Positions 16,066 to 23,538 of a stretch of DNA of 64,000 nucleotides are shown here, one piece after another. How positions within the stretch are numbered: the stretch's first letter is position 1; every line of letters begins with the position of its first letter. Source of the stretch: Herbaspirillum sp. DW155 (GTDB taxonomy: Bacteria; Pseudomonadota; Gammaproteobacteria; Burkholderiales; Burkholderiaceae_D); contig NZ_AP029028.1 of the NCBI RefSeq assembly GCF_037076565.1, positions 5,394,001 to 5,458,000 on the forward strand. Direction: 5' to 3'. Both the position numbers and the translations under genes were made by a program. The notes below the pieces were generated by a model. It was not told the DNA's origin. It ran no database searches and saw only the letters and a program-made list of their open reading frames with translations.

Positions 16066-17391
16066 TCAGGCCATCGGAAAGTCGCGCGCACGCAGCGGCA
16101 ATCCATCGGCATCGAAGCCATCCGCCAGCCGCACACCGGCCACACCCAGCGAGGCCACGGCATCGGCCGCATCCAGCAGCACCGCCTGCAGATCGCCATC
16201 GACCAGATGGAACGAGCGCGCCAGTTCACCCTGGGCGCCGCGCAGCACCACCTGCAGGGTGCGGTCTTCCTCCTCGTCCGGCAAGGCCAGGAAGGCGGTA
16301 GCCTGGGCCGCCTGCGCACCGGCCTGCTCCAGCCCGGCTTCCAGTTCGGAGAGCATCTGCAAGGTACGGTACTCGCCGTTGCCGGTGTGCTTGGCACCAT
16401 GGAACAGATCCTGGTACAGGAAGTGCAGCTGGCACTGCGCCGCCTCCCCGGATCGACCCGTCAGGCATTGCTGCATCAGCGGCGTGATCTCTTCGCTCCA
16501 CTGGCGGAAGCGCTGCGCACGTGCCTCGAAGTAGGCGTCGGCGGCGGCTTCCTCCTGCGGAATCGCATAGAAGGGATCGTCCACGTCCTTCAAGGAAAAG
16601 CCCAGCAGGAAGCGCAGTTCCAGCGCCTCGTCGTCAGGTGCGAAGTGGCTGGCCGGCCAGCCGCGCATGCTGCGTTCGATGGCCGGCACGCTCAGGATCT
16701 TCTTGTCGGTCAGGGAAGCGAAGGCGTCGCGGTTCATGGCTTCCACTTCGCTGAAGCTCAAGGCGTTGATCTCTTCGGGATGGTAGAGATGATGGACCAG
16801 CACCACACGCGCCCTGGCGCTTTCGAGCCCCGCTTTCTGGATGCTCTCGCGCAGGGCATCAAAGGCATCGCCGTCGGCCAGCGCGCGGTCCTCACGCAGA
16901 CCGCCGCGCGTGCGCGCCAATAGCGGGATCAGGAAGGCATTGATTTCCAGCTCCTTCTCGCCTCGCCGCAGCACGATGATGTCGGCGCCCTCCTCCACCA
17001 CCTCGCGCAGGAAAGCATGGCCGCGCGGGTCGTCGTAGCGCAGCTGTTCGAGCGCTTCATAGAGGGTATCGTCGTCGCGCTCGCGCAGAGTATTGCGCAC
17101 CATGCGTTCCAGTTCATCCTGGCCGATGCGGCGGCCTGTGCGATCCGGCGCATCGGCGGCCACGGCGCTGGCCAGCGCCACCATCTGCTGCACCCGCAGT
17201 TCGTCTTCGTCCAGGCTCTGCGAGGCGGCGTGCGCCTGGTGCTGGCGACGGCGCGCGGCTTCGGTGGAGACATGGGTTTTGGGCTTCTCGCGAGCCGGGC
17301 CGGCGGACATGGGCTTGGGTGCCGGCTTGGGGCCGGCCTTCTTTGATGCGCCCGGTTGCGGTTTGCCGGAGGGGCGTTTGGCTTGATTCAT
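16066..17391 (-). CDS. DUF2863 family protein
   Basis: 441-residue cytoplasmic protein of a family found mainly in betaproteobacteria and without known function. The N-terminus is a basic Lys/Pro-rich tail (KRPSGKPQPGASKKAGPKPAPK), followed by a helical region and the conserved body LREVVEEGADIIVLRRGEKELEINAFLIPLLA. The start at 17391 was chosen because the upstream frame runs into the EamA gene. It lies 11 bp after the EamA stop, so the two are probably cotranscribed. Confidence 0.82.
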   Translation of the reverse strand: MNQAKRPSGKPQPGASKKAGPKPAPKPMSAGPAREKPKTHVSTEAARRRQHQAHAASQSLDEDELRVQQMVALASAVAADAPDRTGRRIGQDELERMVRNTLRERDDDTLYEALEQLRYDDPRGHAFLREVVEEGADIIVLRRGEKELEINAFLIPLLARTRGGLREDRALADGDAFDALRESIQKAGLESARARVVLVHHLYHPEEINALSFSEVEAMNRDAFASLTDKKILSVPAIERSMRGWPASHFAPDDEALELRFLLGFSLKDVDDPFYAIPQEEAAADAYFEARAQRFRQWSEEITPLMQQCLTGRSGEAAQCQLHFLYQDLFHGAKHTGNGEYRTLQMLSELEAGLEQAGAQAAQATAFLALPDEEEDRTLQVVLRGAQGELARSFHLVDGDLQAVLLDAADAVASLGVAGVRLADGFDADGLPLRARDFPMA

Positions 17392-17402
17392 GATGTCCTC
17401 GC

Positions 17403-18335
17403 TCAGTGCAGCGGTGATTGTTCGGTGGTGCTGCGGCCCGGCAGCGTGGCCAGGAACATCCCGGCCAGCGCCACCGCGAAGGCGCCAGCCTGCAGGGCCG
17501 AGAGGCTCTCTCCCAGCGCCAGCACGCCGACCACGGCGGCCGAGACCGGCAGCATCACGGTAAAGACGCCGGCACGCGCGGCCGGTACCACTTTCAGTCC
17601 GGTCATCCACAGCCACACGGTCCATACGCTGGCGGCCAGTGCATAAAACATCAGCAGCAGCCAGATGTTGACCGGGACGGTAGTGAAATCGAATTGCAGC
17701 GCGGTGTACAAGCCCATGGGCGTCATCAGCAACAGTCCCCACAGGTTGATGACGGCACTGATGCGCTTGGGCGTGAGCACGGCGGTGAGCTTCTTGCCGA
17801 TGACCGCATAGGCGGCTTCGCACAGCACCGCGCAGAACACCAGCACATTGCCCAGCCAGGCGTACTGGCCACCGCTGGCTGCCGACGCACCATGACTATC
17901 CTTGGCCAGCGACAGCAGGCCGATGCCGATGGCCCCGCAGGCCACCGCACCCCAGACGCGCAGGCTGATCCTTTCCTTGAGGAAGACCCAGCTCATCACC
18001 GCCACCACGGCCGGGATGGACGACATGATCACCCCGGCCGAGACCGCATTGGTCATCGACACGCCCGTGATCATGCACAGCGTGAAGAGGAAATTGCCGA
18101 GGAAGGATTCGAGGAACACCAGCCAGCGCGATTGCGTGGAGAGCGGTTTTTCATCAGCGGGCTTTTTCAGCCAGCGCAGCATGGCTACCGCACCGATGGC
18201 AAAGCGCAGCCAGGCCAGCAGGAATACCGGCAGCAGCGCCGCCAGCGGCTTGGTCAGCGCGACGTAGGCGCCGACCAGGGACATGCTCAGGATCAGACAG
18301 CCGTAGCCCATGGGGCGGCTGGGGGTGTAGCTCAT
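17403..18335 (-). CDS. EamA/DMT family transporter
   Basis: Inner-membrane transporter of the drug/metabolite superfamily, 310 residues with ten predicted helices in two EamA repeats. The first repeat contains PVFLLAWLRFAIGAVAML and the second FMLPVSAAVVGVLALGE, typical of RhaT/YdcZ-like exporters. The substrate is unknown. The AT-rich C39 islet begins just upstream of this gene. Confidence 0.88.
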   Translation of the reverse strand: MSYTPSRPMGYGCLILSMSLVGAYVALTKPLAALLPVFLLAWLRFAIGAVAMLRWLKKPADEKPLSTQSRWLVFLESFLGNFLFTLCMITGVSMTNAVSAGVIMSSIPAVVAVMSWVFLKERISLRVWGAVACGAIGIGLLSLAKDSHGASAASGGQYAWLGNVLVFCAVLCEAAYAVIGKKLTAVLTPKRISAVINLWGLLLMTPMGLYTALQFDFTTVPVNIWLLLMFYALAASVWTVWLWMTGLKVVPAARAGVFTVMLPVSAAVVGVLALGESLSALQAGAFAVALAGMFLATLPGRSTTEQSPLH

Positions 18336-18516
18336 GTTAGTCGAGACTCACAGGAAAATGCAGCGTATTTTTAGGCCGCTGCTGGATGGGATCGAGCATT
18401 TTAACCGCTCAGATCAGTTTTTCCTGAAGGCCACCCTGGTCTCAATGACAGTCAATAAGTATCAATCGCCATACGAACTCCAGATGTTTTGTCGTGGTCT
18501 CTGAAATATCTTTCGA

Positions 18517-19188
18517 CTATGGGTGATTTCTTATCAAGAGAAGGCGCTCCGAAACAGATGTTCTATTCGGTAGAAAACGAGAGAAGTAAGTTTTATCAAT
18601 TTCCCGGTTCTGCAGTGGAAGGATTACCAGAAATTTTCCTTGATACCCGCCCTCAATCTCATCACCGCGAGGCATCCCTCGGGTGTACCACATATCCAAG
18701 AATTCTTTCCTACTAAATATTCGATTGCCGAAACTTGAATCGGCAAGCCATACCGAGGTTGAATCGATTCCTCTAATGACCGAAAAATGATCCTGGCCCC
18801 TATATTTCAGATAGACAACTACCGGGATTCTCAACTGTGACAGCTGCTTCCAATCGGAGGCAAAGCCCTGCGCCTTATATCCGAATGTCGGAAGAACACG
18901 CGCCATATCATCAAAACTCGCCTCTCTTTCATCTTGCTCGAGTGCCTGCAAAAGATCTTTTTCGCTGAGCGACTCACCATATTGCCCATTGAGCAAAGTG
19001 GCAAGAGAAGCTGAACCGCAGGAGAAATCAAGTGCTTGCTTAACAATTCGTTCATCGCGCATGCTCTTCCAACTCCGAACAGGCAACGCCGAAAAATCGG
19101 TAGCTAAGGGCATCACTGCAAAGTCTGCATTAGCAATATTCGCCACGCTCAAGCTAACCCAAAAAAATACTCTTCTTATCTTAAGCAT
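18517..19188 (-). CDS. Exported C39-family (double-glycine) peptidase
   Basis: 223 residues. A Sec signal peptide ends at about residue 21 (ANA/DF), so the enzyme should act in the periplasm, unlike C39 domains fused to bacteriocin ABC exporters. The papain-like residues are intact: Gln51 and Cys57 (QALDFSCGSASLATLL), His134 (GQDHFSVIRGI) and Asp150 (WLADSSFGNRIF). No ABC or membrane domain is attached. The start overlaps the stop of a 30-residue membrane peptide, and a small exported protein with double-glycine-like motifs lies upstream in the same operon and is the likely substrate (inference). Cleavage after double-glycine leaders is the known activity of the family. Confidence 0.88.
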   Translation of the reverse strand: MLKIRRVFFWVSLSVANIANADFAVMPLATDFSALPVRSWKSMRDERIVKQALDFSCGSASLATLLNGQYGESLSEKDLLQALEQDEREASFDDMARVLPTFGYKAQGFASDWKQLSQLRIPVVVYLKYRGQDHFSVIRGIDSTSVWLADSSFGNRIFSRKEFLDMWYTRGMPRGDEIEGGYQGKFLVILPLQNREIDKTYFSRFLPNRTSVSERLLLIRNHP

Positions 19189-19280
19189 TAAAACAAAATT
19201 CTTTCTACCAATACCGCAAGCAATAGAAAAGCGACCACCACAATGACCAAAAGGTCCATGGCCAAATAATAGGTACCCAT
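19188..19280 (-). CDS. 30-residue single-pass membrane peptide, coupled to the C39 gene
   Basis: MGTYYLAMDLLVIVVVAFLL followed by LAVLVERILF: a short N-terminus, one hydrophobic helix and a charged C-terminus. An AAGGGGGAG sequence precedes the ATG. The stop TAA shares its final A with the ATG of the C39 peptidase (TAATG), indicating translational coupling. Small membrane peptides of this kind can anchor or regulate a partner enzyme; function here is unknown. A second in-frame ATG eight codons in is an alternative start. Confidence 0.65.
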   Translation of the reverse strand: MGTYYLAMDLLVIVVVAFLLLAVLVERILF

Positions 19281-19336
19281 CTCCCCCTTCTTTAAATCGC
19301 GGAGAAACTTTATAAAAAATTTCACGATGACTCCAA

Positions 19337-19366
19337 TACGCGATTTGTCTAAAGACAAATCGCGTA
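19337..19366. promoter_or_regulatory. Perfect 14-bp stem-loop between the exported-protein gene and the peptidase genes
   Basis: TACGCGATTTGTCT and AGACAAATCGCGTA pair perfectly around AA, 11 bp after the stop of the exported-protein gene. No T-tract follows on the minus strand, so it is more like an mRNA-stabilising or attenuating stem that would give more of the first gene product than of the peptidase. Confidence 0.6.
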
Positions 19367-19376
19367 ACAGTATTAT

Positions 19377-19973
19377 TTACCTGCGCCAGTTACTACCGAC
19401 AAAATGCGAAAGATGATAAATCGGCATATACGCAGATGTGTTGTAGAGGTTATATGCAAACGCAGTCGCTCCGGGAGCAAAATAATAGGCCATCCAGATC
19501 CATGCCCCTTTCGTCTCTTGCATTTCATTTTGGCTCAAAGCCACAACGTCCATTTTTTCTTTGCTGTCCGTTGCAAAGACGCTTTGTAGCTCGTTTTCCG
19601 AGAGCTGAAGATATTGCAGCTTGTCGCGGTTTTGAGTCGTTTCCGCAAATACGTTAGTAGAACCCATTTCATAAATAGGCGTGAGTGCGAGCGAGTCCCG
19701 TTTGGGATGAAGTGCAAGGCGCGAATTTGGGTCAAGACTGGGCGTCTTGATCCAAATTCGTAACGCAGCAATTCGCCCAAACGGGCCGCTCCCTCCGGGT
19801 TCTGTCCAGAAAGGGCGCTGGCCGCGTTGCACTCCTTGCGTGTGGCACCGCCACACGACGCGTCGCGCGCCTTGCCAGCGCCCTTTCTGGACAGAACGCA
19901 TCTCACGCCTATTTATGAAATGGGTTCTAGTGAAACTGGCCGACAACACCAATAAGGCAGCCCATTTTTTCAT
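19377..19973 (-). CDS. Small exported protein with LSxNExQ / double-glycine-like motifs, interrupted in frame by a 270-bp repeat
   Basis: The frame starts at 19973 behind a strong AAAGGAG and reads MKKWAALLVLSASFT, then 90 codons of repeat element, then (after the second ACT) NVFAETTQNRDKLQ. Without the element the N-terminus is a textbook Sec signal ending NVFA/ET. The mature part (about 90 residues) has two related motifs, LQLSENELQSVFATD and VALSQNEMQETKGA, the second resembling a double-glycine leader end, followed by an aromatic, hydrophobic segment (WIWMAYYFAPGATAFAYNLY). It is probably the substrate of the C39 peptidase downstream. As it stands, the signal peptide is split, so export is doubtful; an ATG within the repeat (MGSTNVF) could start a shorter, unexported product. 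Confidence 0.65.
   Translation of the reverse strand: MKKWAALLVLSASFTRTHFINRREMRSVQKGRWQGARRVVWRCHTQGVQRGQRPFWTEPGGSGPFGRIAALRIWIKTPSLDPNSRLALHPKRDSLALTPIYEMGSTNVFAETTQNRDKLQYLQLSENELQSVFATDSKEKMDVVALSQNEMQETKGAWIWMAYYFAPGATAFAYNLYNTSAYMPIYHLSHFVGSNWRR
19659..19928. mobile_element. 270-bp palindromic MITE-like element, copy A
   Basis: Terminal inverted repeats of at least 27 bp begin AGAACCCATTTC and end GAAATGGGTTCT. Internal palindromes are nested inside: a stem of TGTCCAGAAAGGGCGCTGG with its complement, a stem around CGAATTTGGGTCAAGA, and a CCCGTTTGGG/CCCAAACGGG pair. ACT flanks both ends and may be a 3-bp target duplication. There is no transposase gene, so it must move in trans if at all. 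In the minus-strand frame used by the host gene it has no stop codon. Copy B at 32818 is its reverse complement with about three differences. Confidence 0.85.
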
Positions 19974-20724
19974 TTCTGTTTCTCCTTTTATAGCCGGGCT
20001 GCGCGCGATCCTTGTCGCGCACGGCGATCAGGCAGGCATAGGGGCTGTCGCCGCTTTCCACCACCAGGCTGTCGCGCGCCGGATTGAGGCCGGCCTTGGC
20101 GGCATAGTCGGCATTGACGGCGGAGGCATCGAGATCGTCGAGCGTGCGCGGCAATTGCGCCGCATCGATTTCGACGAACTTCCATTTCCTGGGATTCTCG
20201 ATGATGTCGATGGGCGTGGCATTGGTACCGGTGAGCGGATCGATGCCGGTACGCAGCTTGATGATGCCGTGCTTCTGCAACAGCAGCAGTACACGGCTTT
20301 CGTTGGCGGGATCATTGGGGATGCCGACCTTGGCGCCCACCGGCACATCTTCCAGCTTGCCGTACTTGCGCGAGTAGATCGCCATCGGCCCGATCATGGT
20401 CTTGCCCTCGGCATAGAGCTTGTAGCCGCGCGCCTTGATCTGTGCATTGAGGAAGGGACGATGTTGGTAGCTATTGGCATCAAGCTCGCCGGCATCGAGC
20501 GCAGCGTTGGGCTGGATGTAGTCGTTGAACTCGATGATCTTGATCTTGTAGCCCGGATTGTCACGTTCAAAGACGCGGCGCACCTGCTCGAAAATATGGC
20601 CATGCGGCCCACTGGTCACACCCACCCGGATCACCTGATCGGGTGCCGCTTGCGCCTGCAGGCCGATGCTGGACAACAGCGCCAGCATGAGGCCGCCAAG
20701 CCATGTCGTTGCGATGGATTTCAT
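19927..20724 (-). pseudogene. MetQ/NlpA-family substrate-binding protein, 3' end lost
   Basis: Periplasmic binding protein of the MetQ/NlpA type (methionine or related sulfur compounds). The start at 20724 has a GGGGAAG site and a signal peptide ending LQAQA. The body is canonical: VIRVGVTSGPHGHIFEQVRR, FNDYIQPNAALDAGELDANSYQHRPFL, and NADYAAKAGLNPARDSLVVE. After the family sequence YACLIAVRDKDRAQP the frame continues into 22 foreign residues from the AT-rich islet and stops at the end of the repeat element. The usual last ~30-40 residues are missing, so folding or function may be impaired. It is the last gene of the SfnB/LLM operon region. Confidence 0.8.
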
Positions 20725-20845
20725 TGTCTTCCCCGGTTGAAAAAAGGCCAATGTAGCGACCACTCAACCGGTGCGGAAGGAATCATTTCCGCTTTGCTTA
20801 TGTGCTGCGCGCATGTGTCTGCGCGCAGCCGGCAGGGACATTTCT

Positions 20846-22225
20846 TCAGGCGTGCTCGACCGCTGCACCCACCCGGAACCCCGCACCCACGTGCTCTTTC
20901 GGCAAGGTCGCAGCACGCCGGAAAAGTTTTTCACGCAGCGTGCCGGGGACATATTCGCGCTTGTAGGAACCGCGTTCCTGCAGCACCGGAATGACCAGGT
21001 TCACGAAGTCCTCGAAGCTCTCCGGCGTGACCGTGCGGGTCAGGTTGTAGCCATCGATGCCAGTGTCGGCCACCCAGCTTTCCAGTTCATCGGCGATGCG
21101 GTCGGGCGCGCCCACGATGCTGGCGTAACGGCCACCCAGTTCGAGCTGCTGCAGCAGCTTGCGCTTGGTCCAGTTCAGCTCCGGTTGCGTGACCACCTTG
21201 GCCAGCGATTCGATGGCATTGGTCTTGCCCGCGCGGATCGGTTCATCCAGCGCATACTTAGAAAAATCGATGCCGGTGCCCGCCGAGAAATGCGCGAGTC
21301 CCGCTTCGGGACTGGCGTAGCTGGCGTATTCGCGGAAGCGGTCCTGGGCCTCCTCTTCGGTGCGGCCGGTCACCACTGTCAGGCCGATGAAGATTTTGAT
21401 GGCATCAGGATCGCGTCCCTCGCGCACCGCACCGTCGCGGATGCTCTGCACCAGCTTGCGGGTGGCGTCCTTGCTCTGGCTGGAGATGAACACGCATTCC
21501 GCATGGCGCGCGCCGAAGGCCTGTCCGCGTCCGGAGGAACCGGCCTGGTACAGCACTGGCGTGCGCTGGCGCGACGGCTCGCTCAGGTGGATGCCCTCGA
21601 CGTGGTAGTAGTCGCCGTGATGGGCGATCTTGTGCACCCTGGCCGGGTCGGCATAGACGCGGCGCGCGCGGTCGCGCACCACGGCACCGTCTTCCCAGCT
21701 GCCTTCCCAGAGCTTGTAGACCACTTCCATGAATTCATCGGCGCGGTCATAACGCTGGTCGTGTTCCAGCTGCTCATGCAGACCCATCGCGCGCGCCGCA
21801 CTGTCGAGATAACCGGTGACGATGTTCCAACCCACGCGGCCGCGGCTCAGATGATCCAGTGTCGACATGCGGCGGGCAAACAGGAACGGCGCCTCGTAGG
21901 TGAGATTGGCGGTGACGCCAAAGCCCAGGTGCTCGGTCACTGCGGCCATGGCCGACACCAGCATCAGCGGATCATTCACGGGCAGTTGTATGGTCTCGCG
22001 CAGGGTCAGGTCGGTATTGCCCTGGTAGACGTCATAGACGCCGACGATATCGGCGAGGAACAATCCGTCGAACTTGCCGCGTTCCAGCAGGCGGGCCAGA
22101 TCGGTCCAGTAGCTGATGTCGGTGTAGTCCTGCGAGCGGTCGCGCGGGTGCGTCCACAGGCCGTGGTTGATGTGGCTGACGCAATTCATGTTGAATGCGT
22201 TGAGACGGATTTCCTTCTTGGCCAT
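20846..22225 (-). CDS. LLM-class FMN-dependent monooxygenase (NtaA/SnaA/DszA type)
   Basis: Flavin monooxygenase of the bacterial luciferase-like superfamily that uses reduced FMN from a separate reductase; relatives attack C-S or C-N bonds in organosulfur compounds and chelators. 459 residues with typical blocks: LNAFNMNCVSHINHGLWTHPRD at the N-terminus, GRVGWNIVTGYLDSAARAMG near residue 130, and VLYQAGSSGRGQAFGARHAECVF. GAGGAG precedes the ATG, 9 bp after the stop of the upstream flavoprotein gene, so it belongs to the sulfur-scavenging operon. No flavin reductase is encoded nearby. Confidence 0.92.
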   Translation of the reverse strand: MAKKEIRLNAFNMNCVSHINHGLWTHPRDRSQDYTDISYWTDLARLLERGKFDGLFLADIVGVYDVYQGNTDLTLRETIQLPVNDPLMLVSAMAAVTEHLGFGVTANLTYEAPFLFARRMSTLDHLSRGRVGWNIVTGYLDSAARAMGLHEQLEHDQRYDRADEFMEVVYKLWEGSWEDGAVVRDRARRVYADPARVHKIAHHGDYYHVEGIHLSEPSRQRTPVLYQAGSSGRGQAFGARHAECVFISSQSKDATRKLVQSIRDGAVREGRDPDAIKIFIGLTVVTGRTEEEAQDRFREYASYASPEAGLAHFSAGTGIDFSKYALDEPIRAGKTNAIESLAKVVTQPELNWTKRKLLQQLELGGRYASIVGAPDRIADELESWVADTGIDGYNLTRTVTPESFEDFVNLVIPVLQERGSYKREYVPGTLREKLFRRAATLPKEHVGAGFRVGAAVEHA

Positions 22226-22234
22226 GCGGACTCC

Positions 22235-23497
22235 TCAGATCGCGCCGTGGCGCGGTGGCTTCTTGCCGTTCAGGACGTAATTGCCGATGGCGTGATATTT
22301 CCAGCGCACCGGATCATGCAGCGTGTGGGTGCGGGCATTGCGCCAGTGGCGGTCGAGATTGTGTTCGGACAGGGTGGATTGCGAACCGGCCAGCTCGAAC
22401 AACTTGCTGCCGGCCGCCAACGAAATTTCCGTGGTCAGCACGCGCGCCTCGGCCACGGCGATGGAGGCTTGCGCAACGCTGTCCTCGCTGGGTGCGGCGG
22501 CTACGGCATCGACCTTGCGGCCGGCGCGGCGCAGCAGCGCTTCGGCGGCGTGCAGCTGGATGGTCAGATCGCCCACTTCGCGGATGGTGAGCGGATCGTC
22601 GCCCGCCCGTTCCACACCGCTGTCGACCCAGGGCCGCGAGCGGGTGCGCACGAATTGCAGCAGATCCGCATAGGCCGCGCGCGCGATGCCGAGATCGATG
22701 GCGGCGTGCTGGATCTGCGCCATCGGACCGATCTGCGTGGGGCGCGAGAAAGCGGTGGCAAACCCGATCACGGCATCGGCCGGCACATGGACGTTCTCGA
22801 ACACGGCACTGCCGCTGCCGGTGGTGCGCTGGCCGAAGCCGGACCAGTCGTCGATGATGGTCAGACCCGGTGCCTGGCGCGGCACGATGGCCAGTTGCTG
22901 CACACCGTCGTCATCGATCACCGAGGTCGGCACCCAATCGGCGTAGAGCGCACCGGTGGCGTAGAACTTGCGACCGTTGATGCGATAGCCGGTACCGTGT
23001 TCATTGCGGCTCAGGCGGGTCTTGCGGTCATGCGAGGTCTTGGTGCCGAGTTCGGCCAGGGCATTGCCGAAGCGGTCTCCCTGCAGCACCCGCTCGAAGA
23101 AGAAACGCTTCTGCGACTCGCTGCCGTTGACGCGGATCAGTTCCACCGCATAGAAATGGTTTTGTGGAATCTGTCCGATGGAACCATCGGCTGCCGAGAT
23201 GGTGGCGATGACTTCGGCGAGCGTCCCGTAGCTGACACCCGCGCCGCCGTATTCCCTGGGCACGGTGATGCCCCACAGGCCCGAACGCACGTAACGTTCC
23301 AGCTCATCCCAGGGCAGCTTGCGCTCGCGGTCGCGCAGCGCCGCCTCGCGGCTGAAATCCTCGGCCAGCTTGCGGGCGGCGGCAATCGCCTCGGCGTCGT
23401 CGCGGATGCGCGCCACCAGGCGCGGCGGCGTGCCCGACGGCGGCGGGAGGGAATCGAGCGTGGTGAAAGGGGCTTGGGCAGCGGCGGTCTGGGTCAT
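22235..23497 (-). CDS. SfnB-type acyl-CoA dehydrogenase-like flavoprotein, copy 1
   Basis: Monooxygenase of the acyl-CoA dehydrogenase fold, like SfnB and DszC, that uses reduced flavin in organosulfur use. Landmarks are LWGITVPREYGGAGVSYGTLAEV, GSIGQIPQNHF, a central WSGFGQRTTGSGSAVFENV and a C-terminal NLDRHWRNARTHTLHDPVRWKYHAIGNYVLNG. About 420 residues from the ATG at 23497; an upstream ATG at 23539 would abut the preceding gene. It is a tandem paralogue of the next gene upstream and is closely spaced with the LLM gene. Confidence 0.92.
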   Translation of the reverse strand: MTQTAAAQAPFTTLDSLPPPSGTPPRLVARIRDDAEAIAAARKLAEDFSREAALRDRERKLPWDELERYVRSGLWGITVPREYGGAGVSYGTLAEVIATISAADGSIGQIPQNHFYAVELIRVNGSESQKRFFFERVLQGDRFGNALAELGTKTSHDRKTRLSRNEHGTGYRINGRKFYATGALYADWVPTSVIDDDGVQQLAIVPRQAPGLTIIDDWSGFGQRTTGSGSAVFENVHVPADAVIGFATAFSRPTQIGPMAQIQHAAIDLGIARAAYADLLQFVRTRSRPWVDSGVERAGDDPLTIREVGDLTIQLHAAEALLRRAGRKVDAVAAAPSEDSVAQASIAVAEARVLTTEISLAAGSKLFELAGSQSTLSEHNLDRHWRNARTHTLHDPVRWKYHAIGNYVLNGKKPPRHGAI

Positions 23498-23538
23498 GAT
23501 GGTTCGCGTCGGGGAGGAAGGAAGGCAAGCGCCTGGCA

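Larger units (their letters stand above)
18430..19998. other. AT-richer islet with C39 peptidase and small exported protein (probable acquired segment)
   Basis: Base composition and codon use differ visibly from both sides (many AAA, AAT, TTT, ATA codons). On its right it joins the metQ-like gene inside the coding sequence, removing that gene's 3' end; on its left it ends near the EamA start. All three genes read on the minus strand as one operon: small exported protein, 30-residue membrane peptide, C39 peptidase. No integrase or transposase is present. Boundaries are approximate. Confidence 0.65.
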
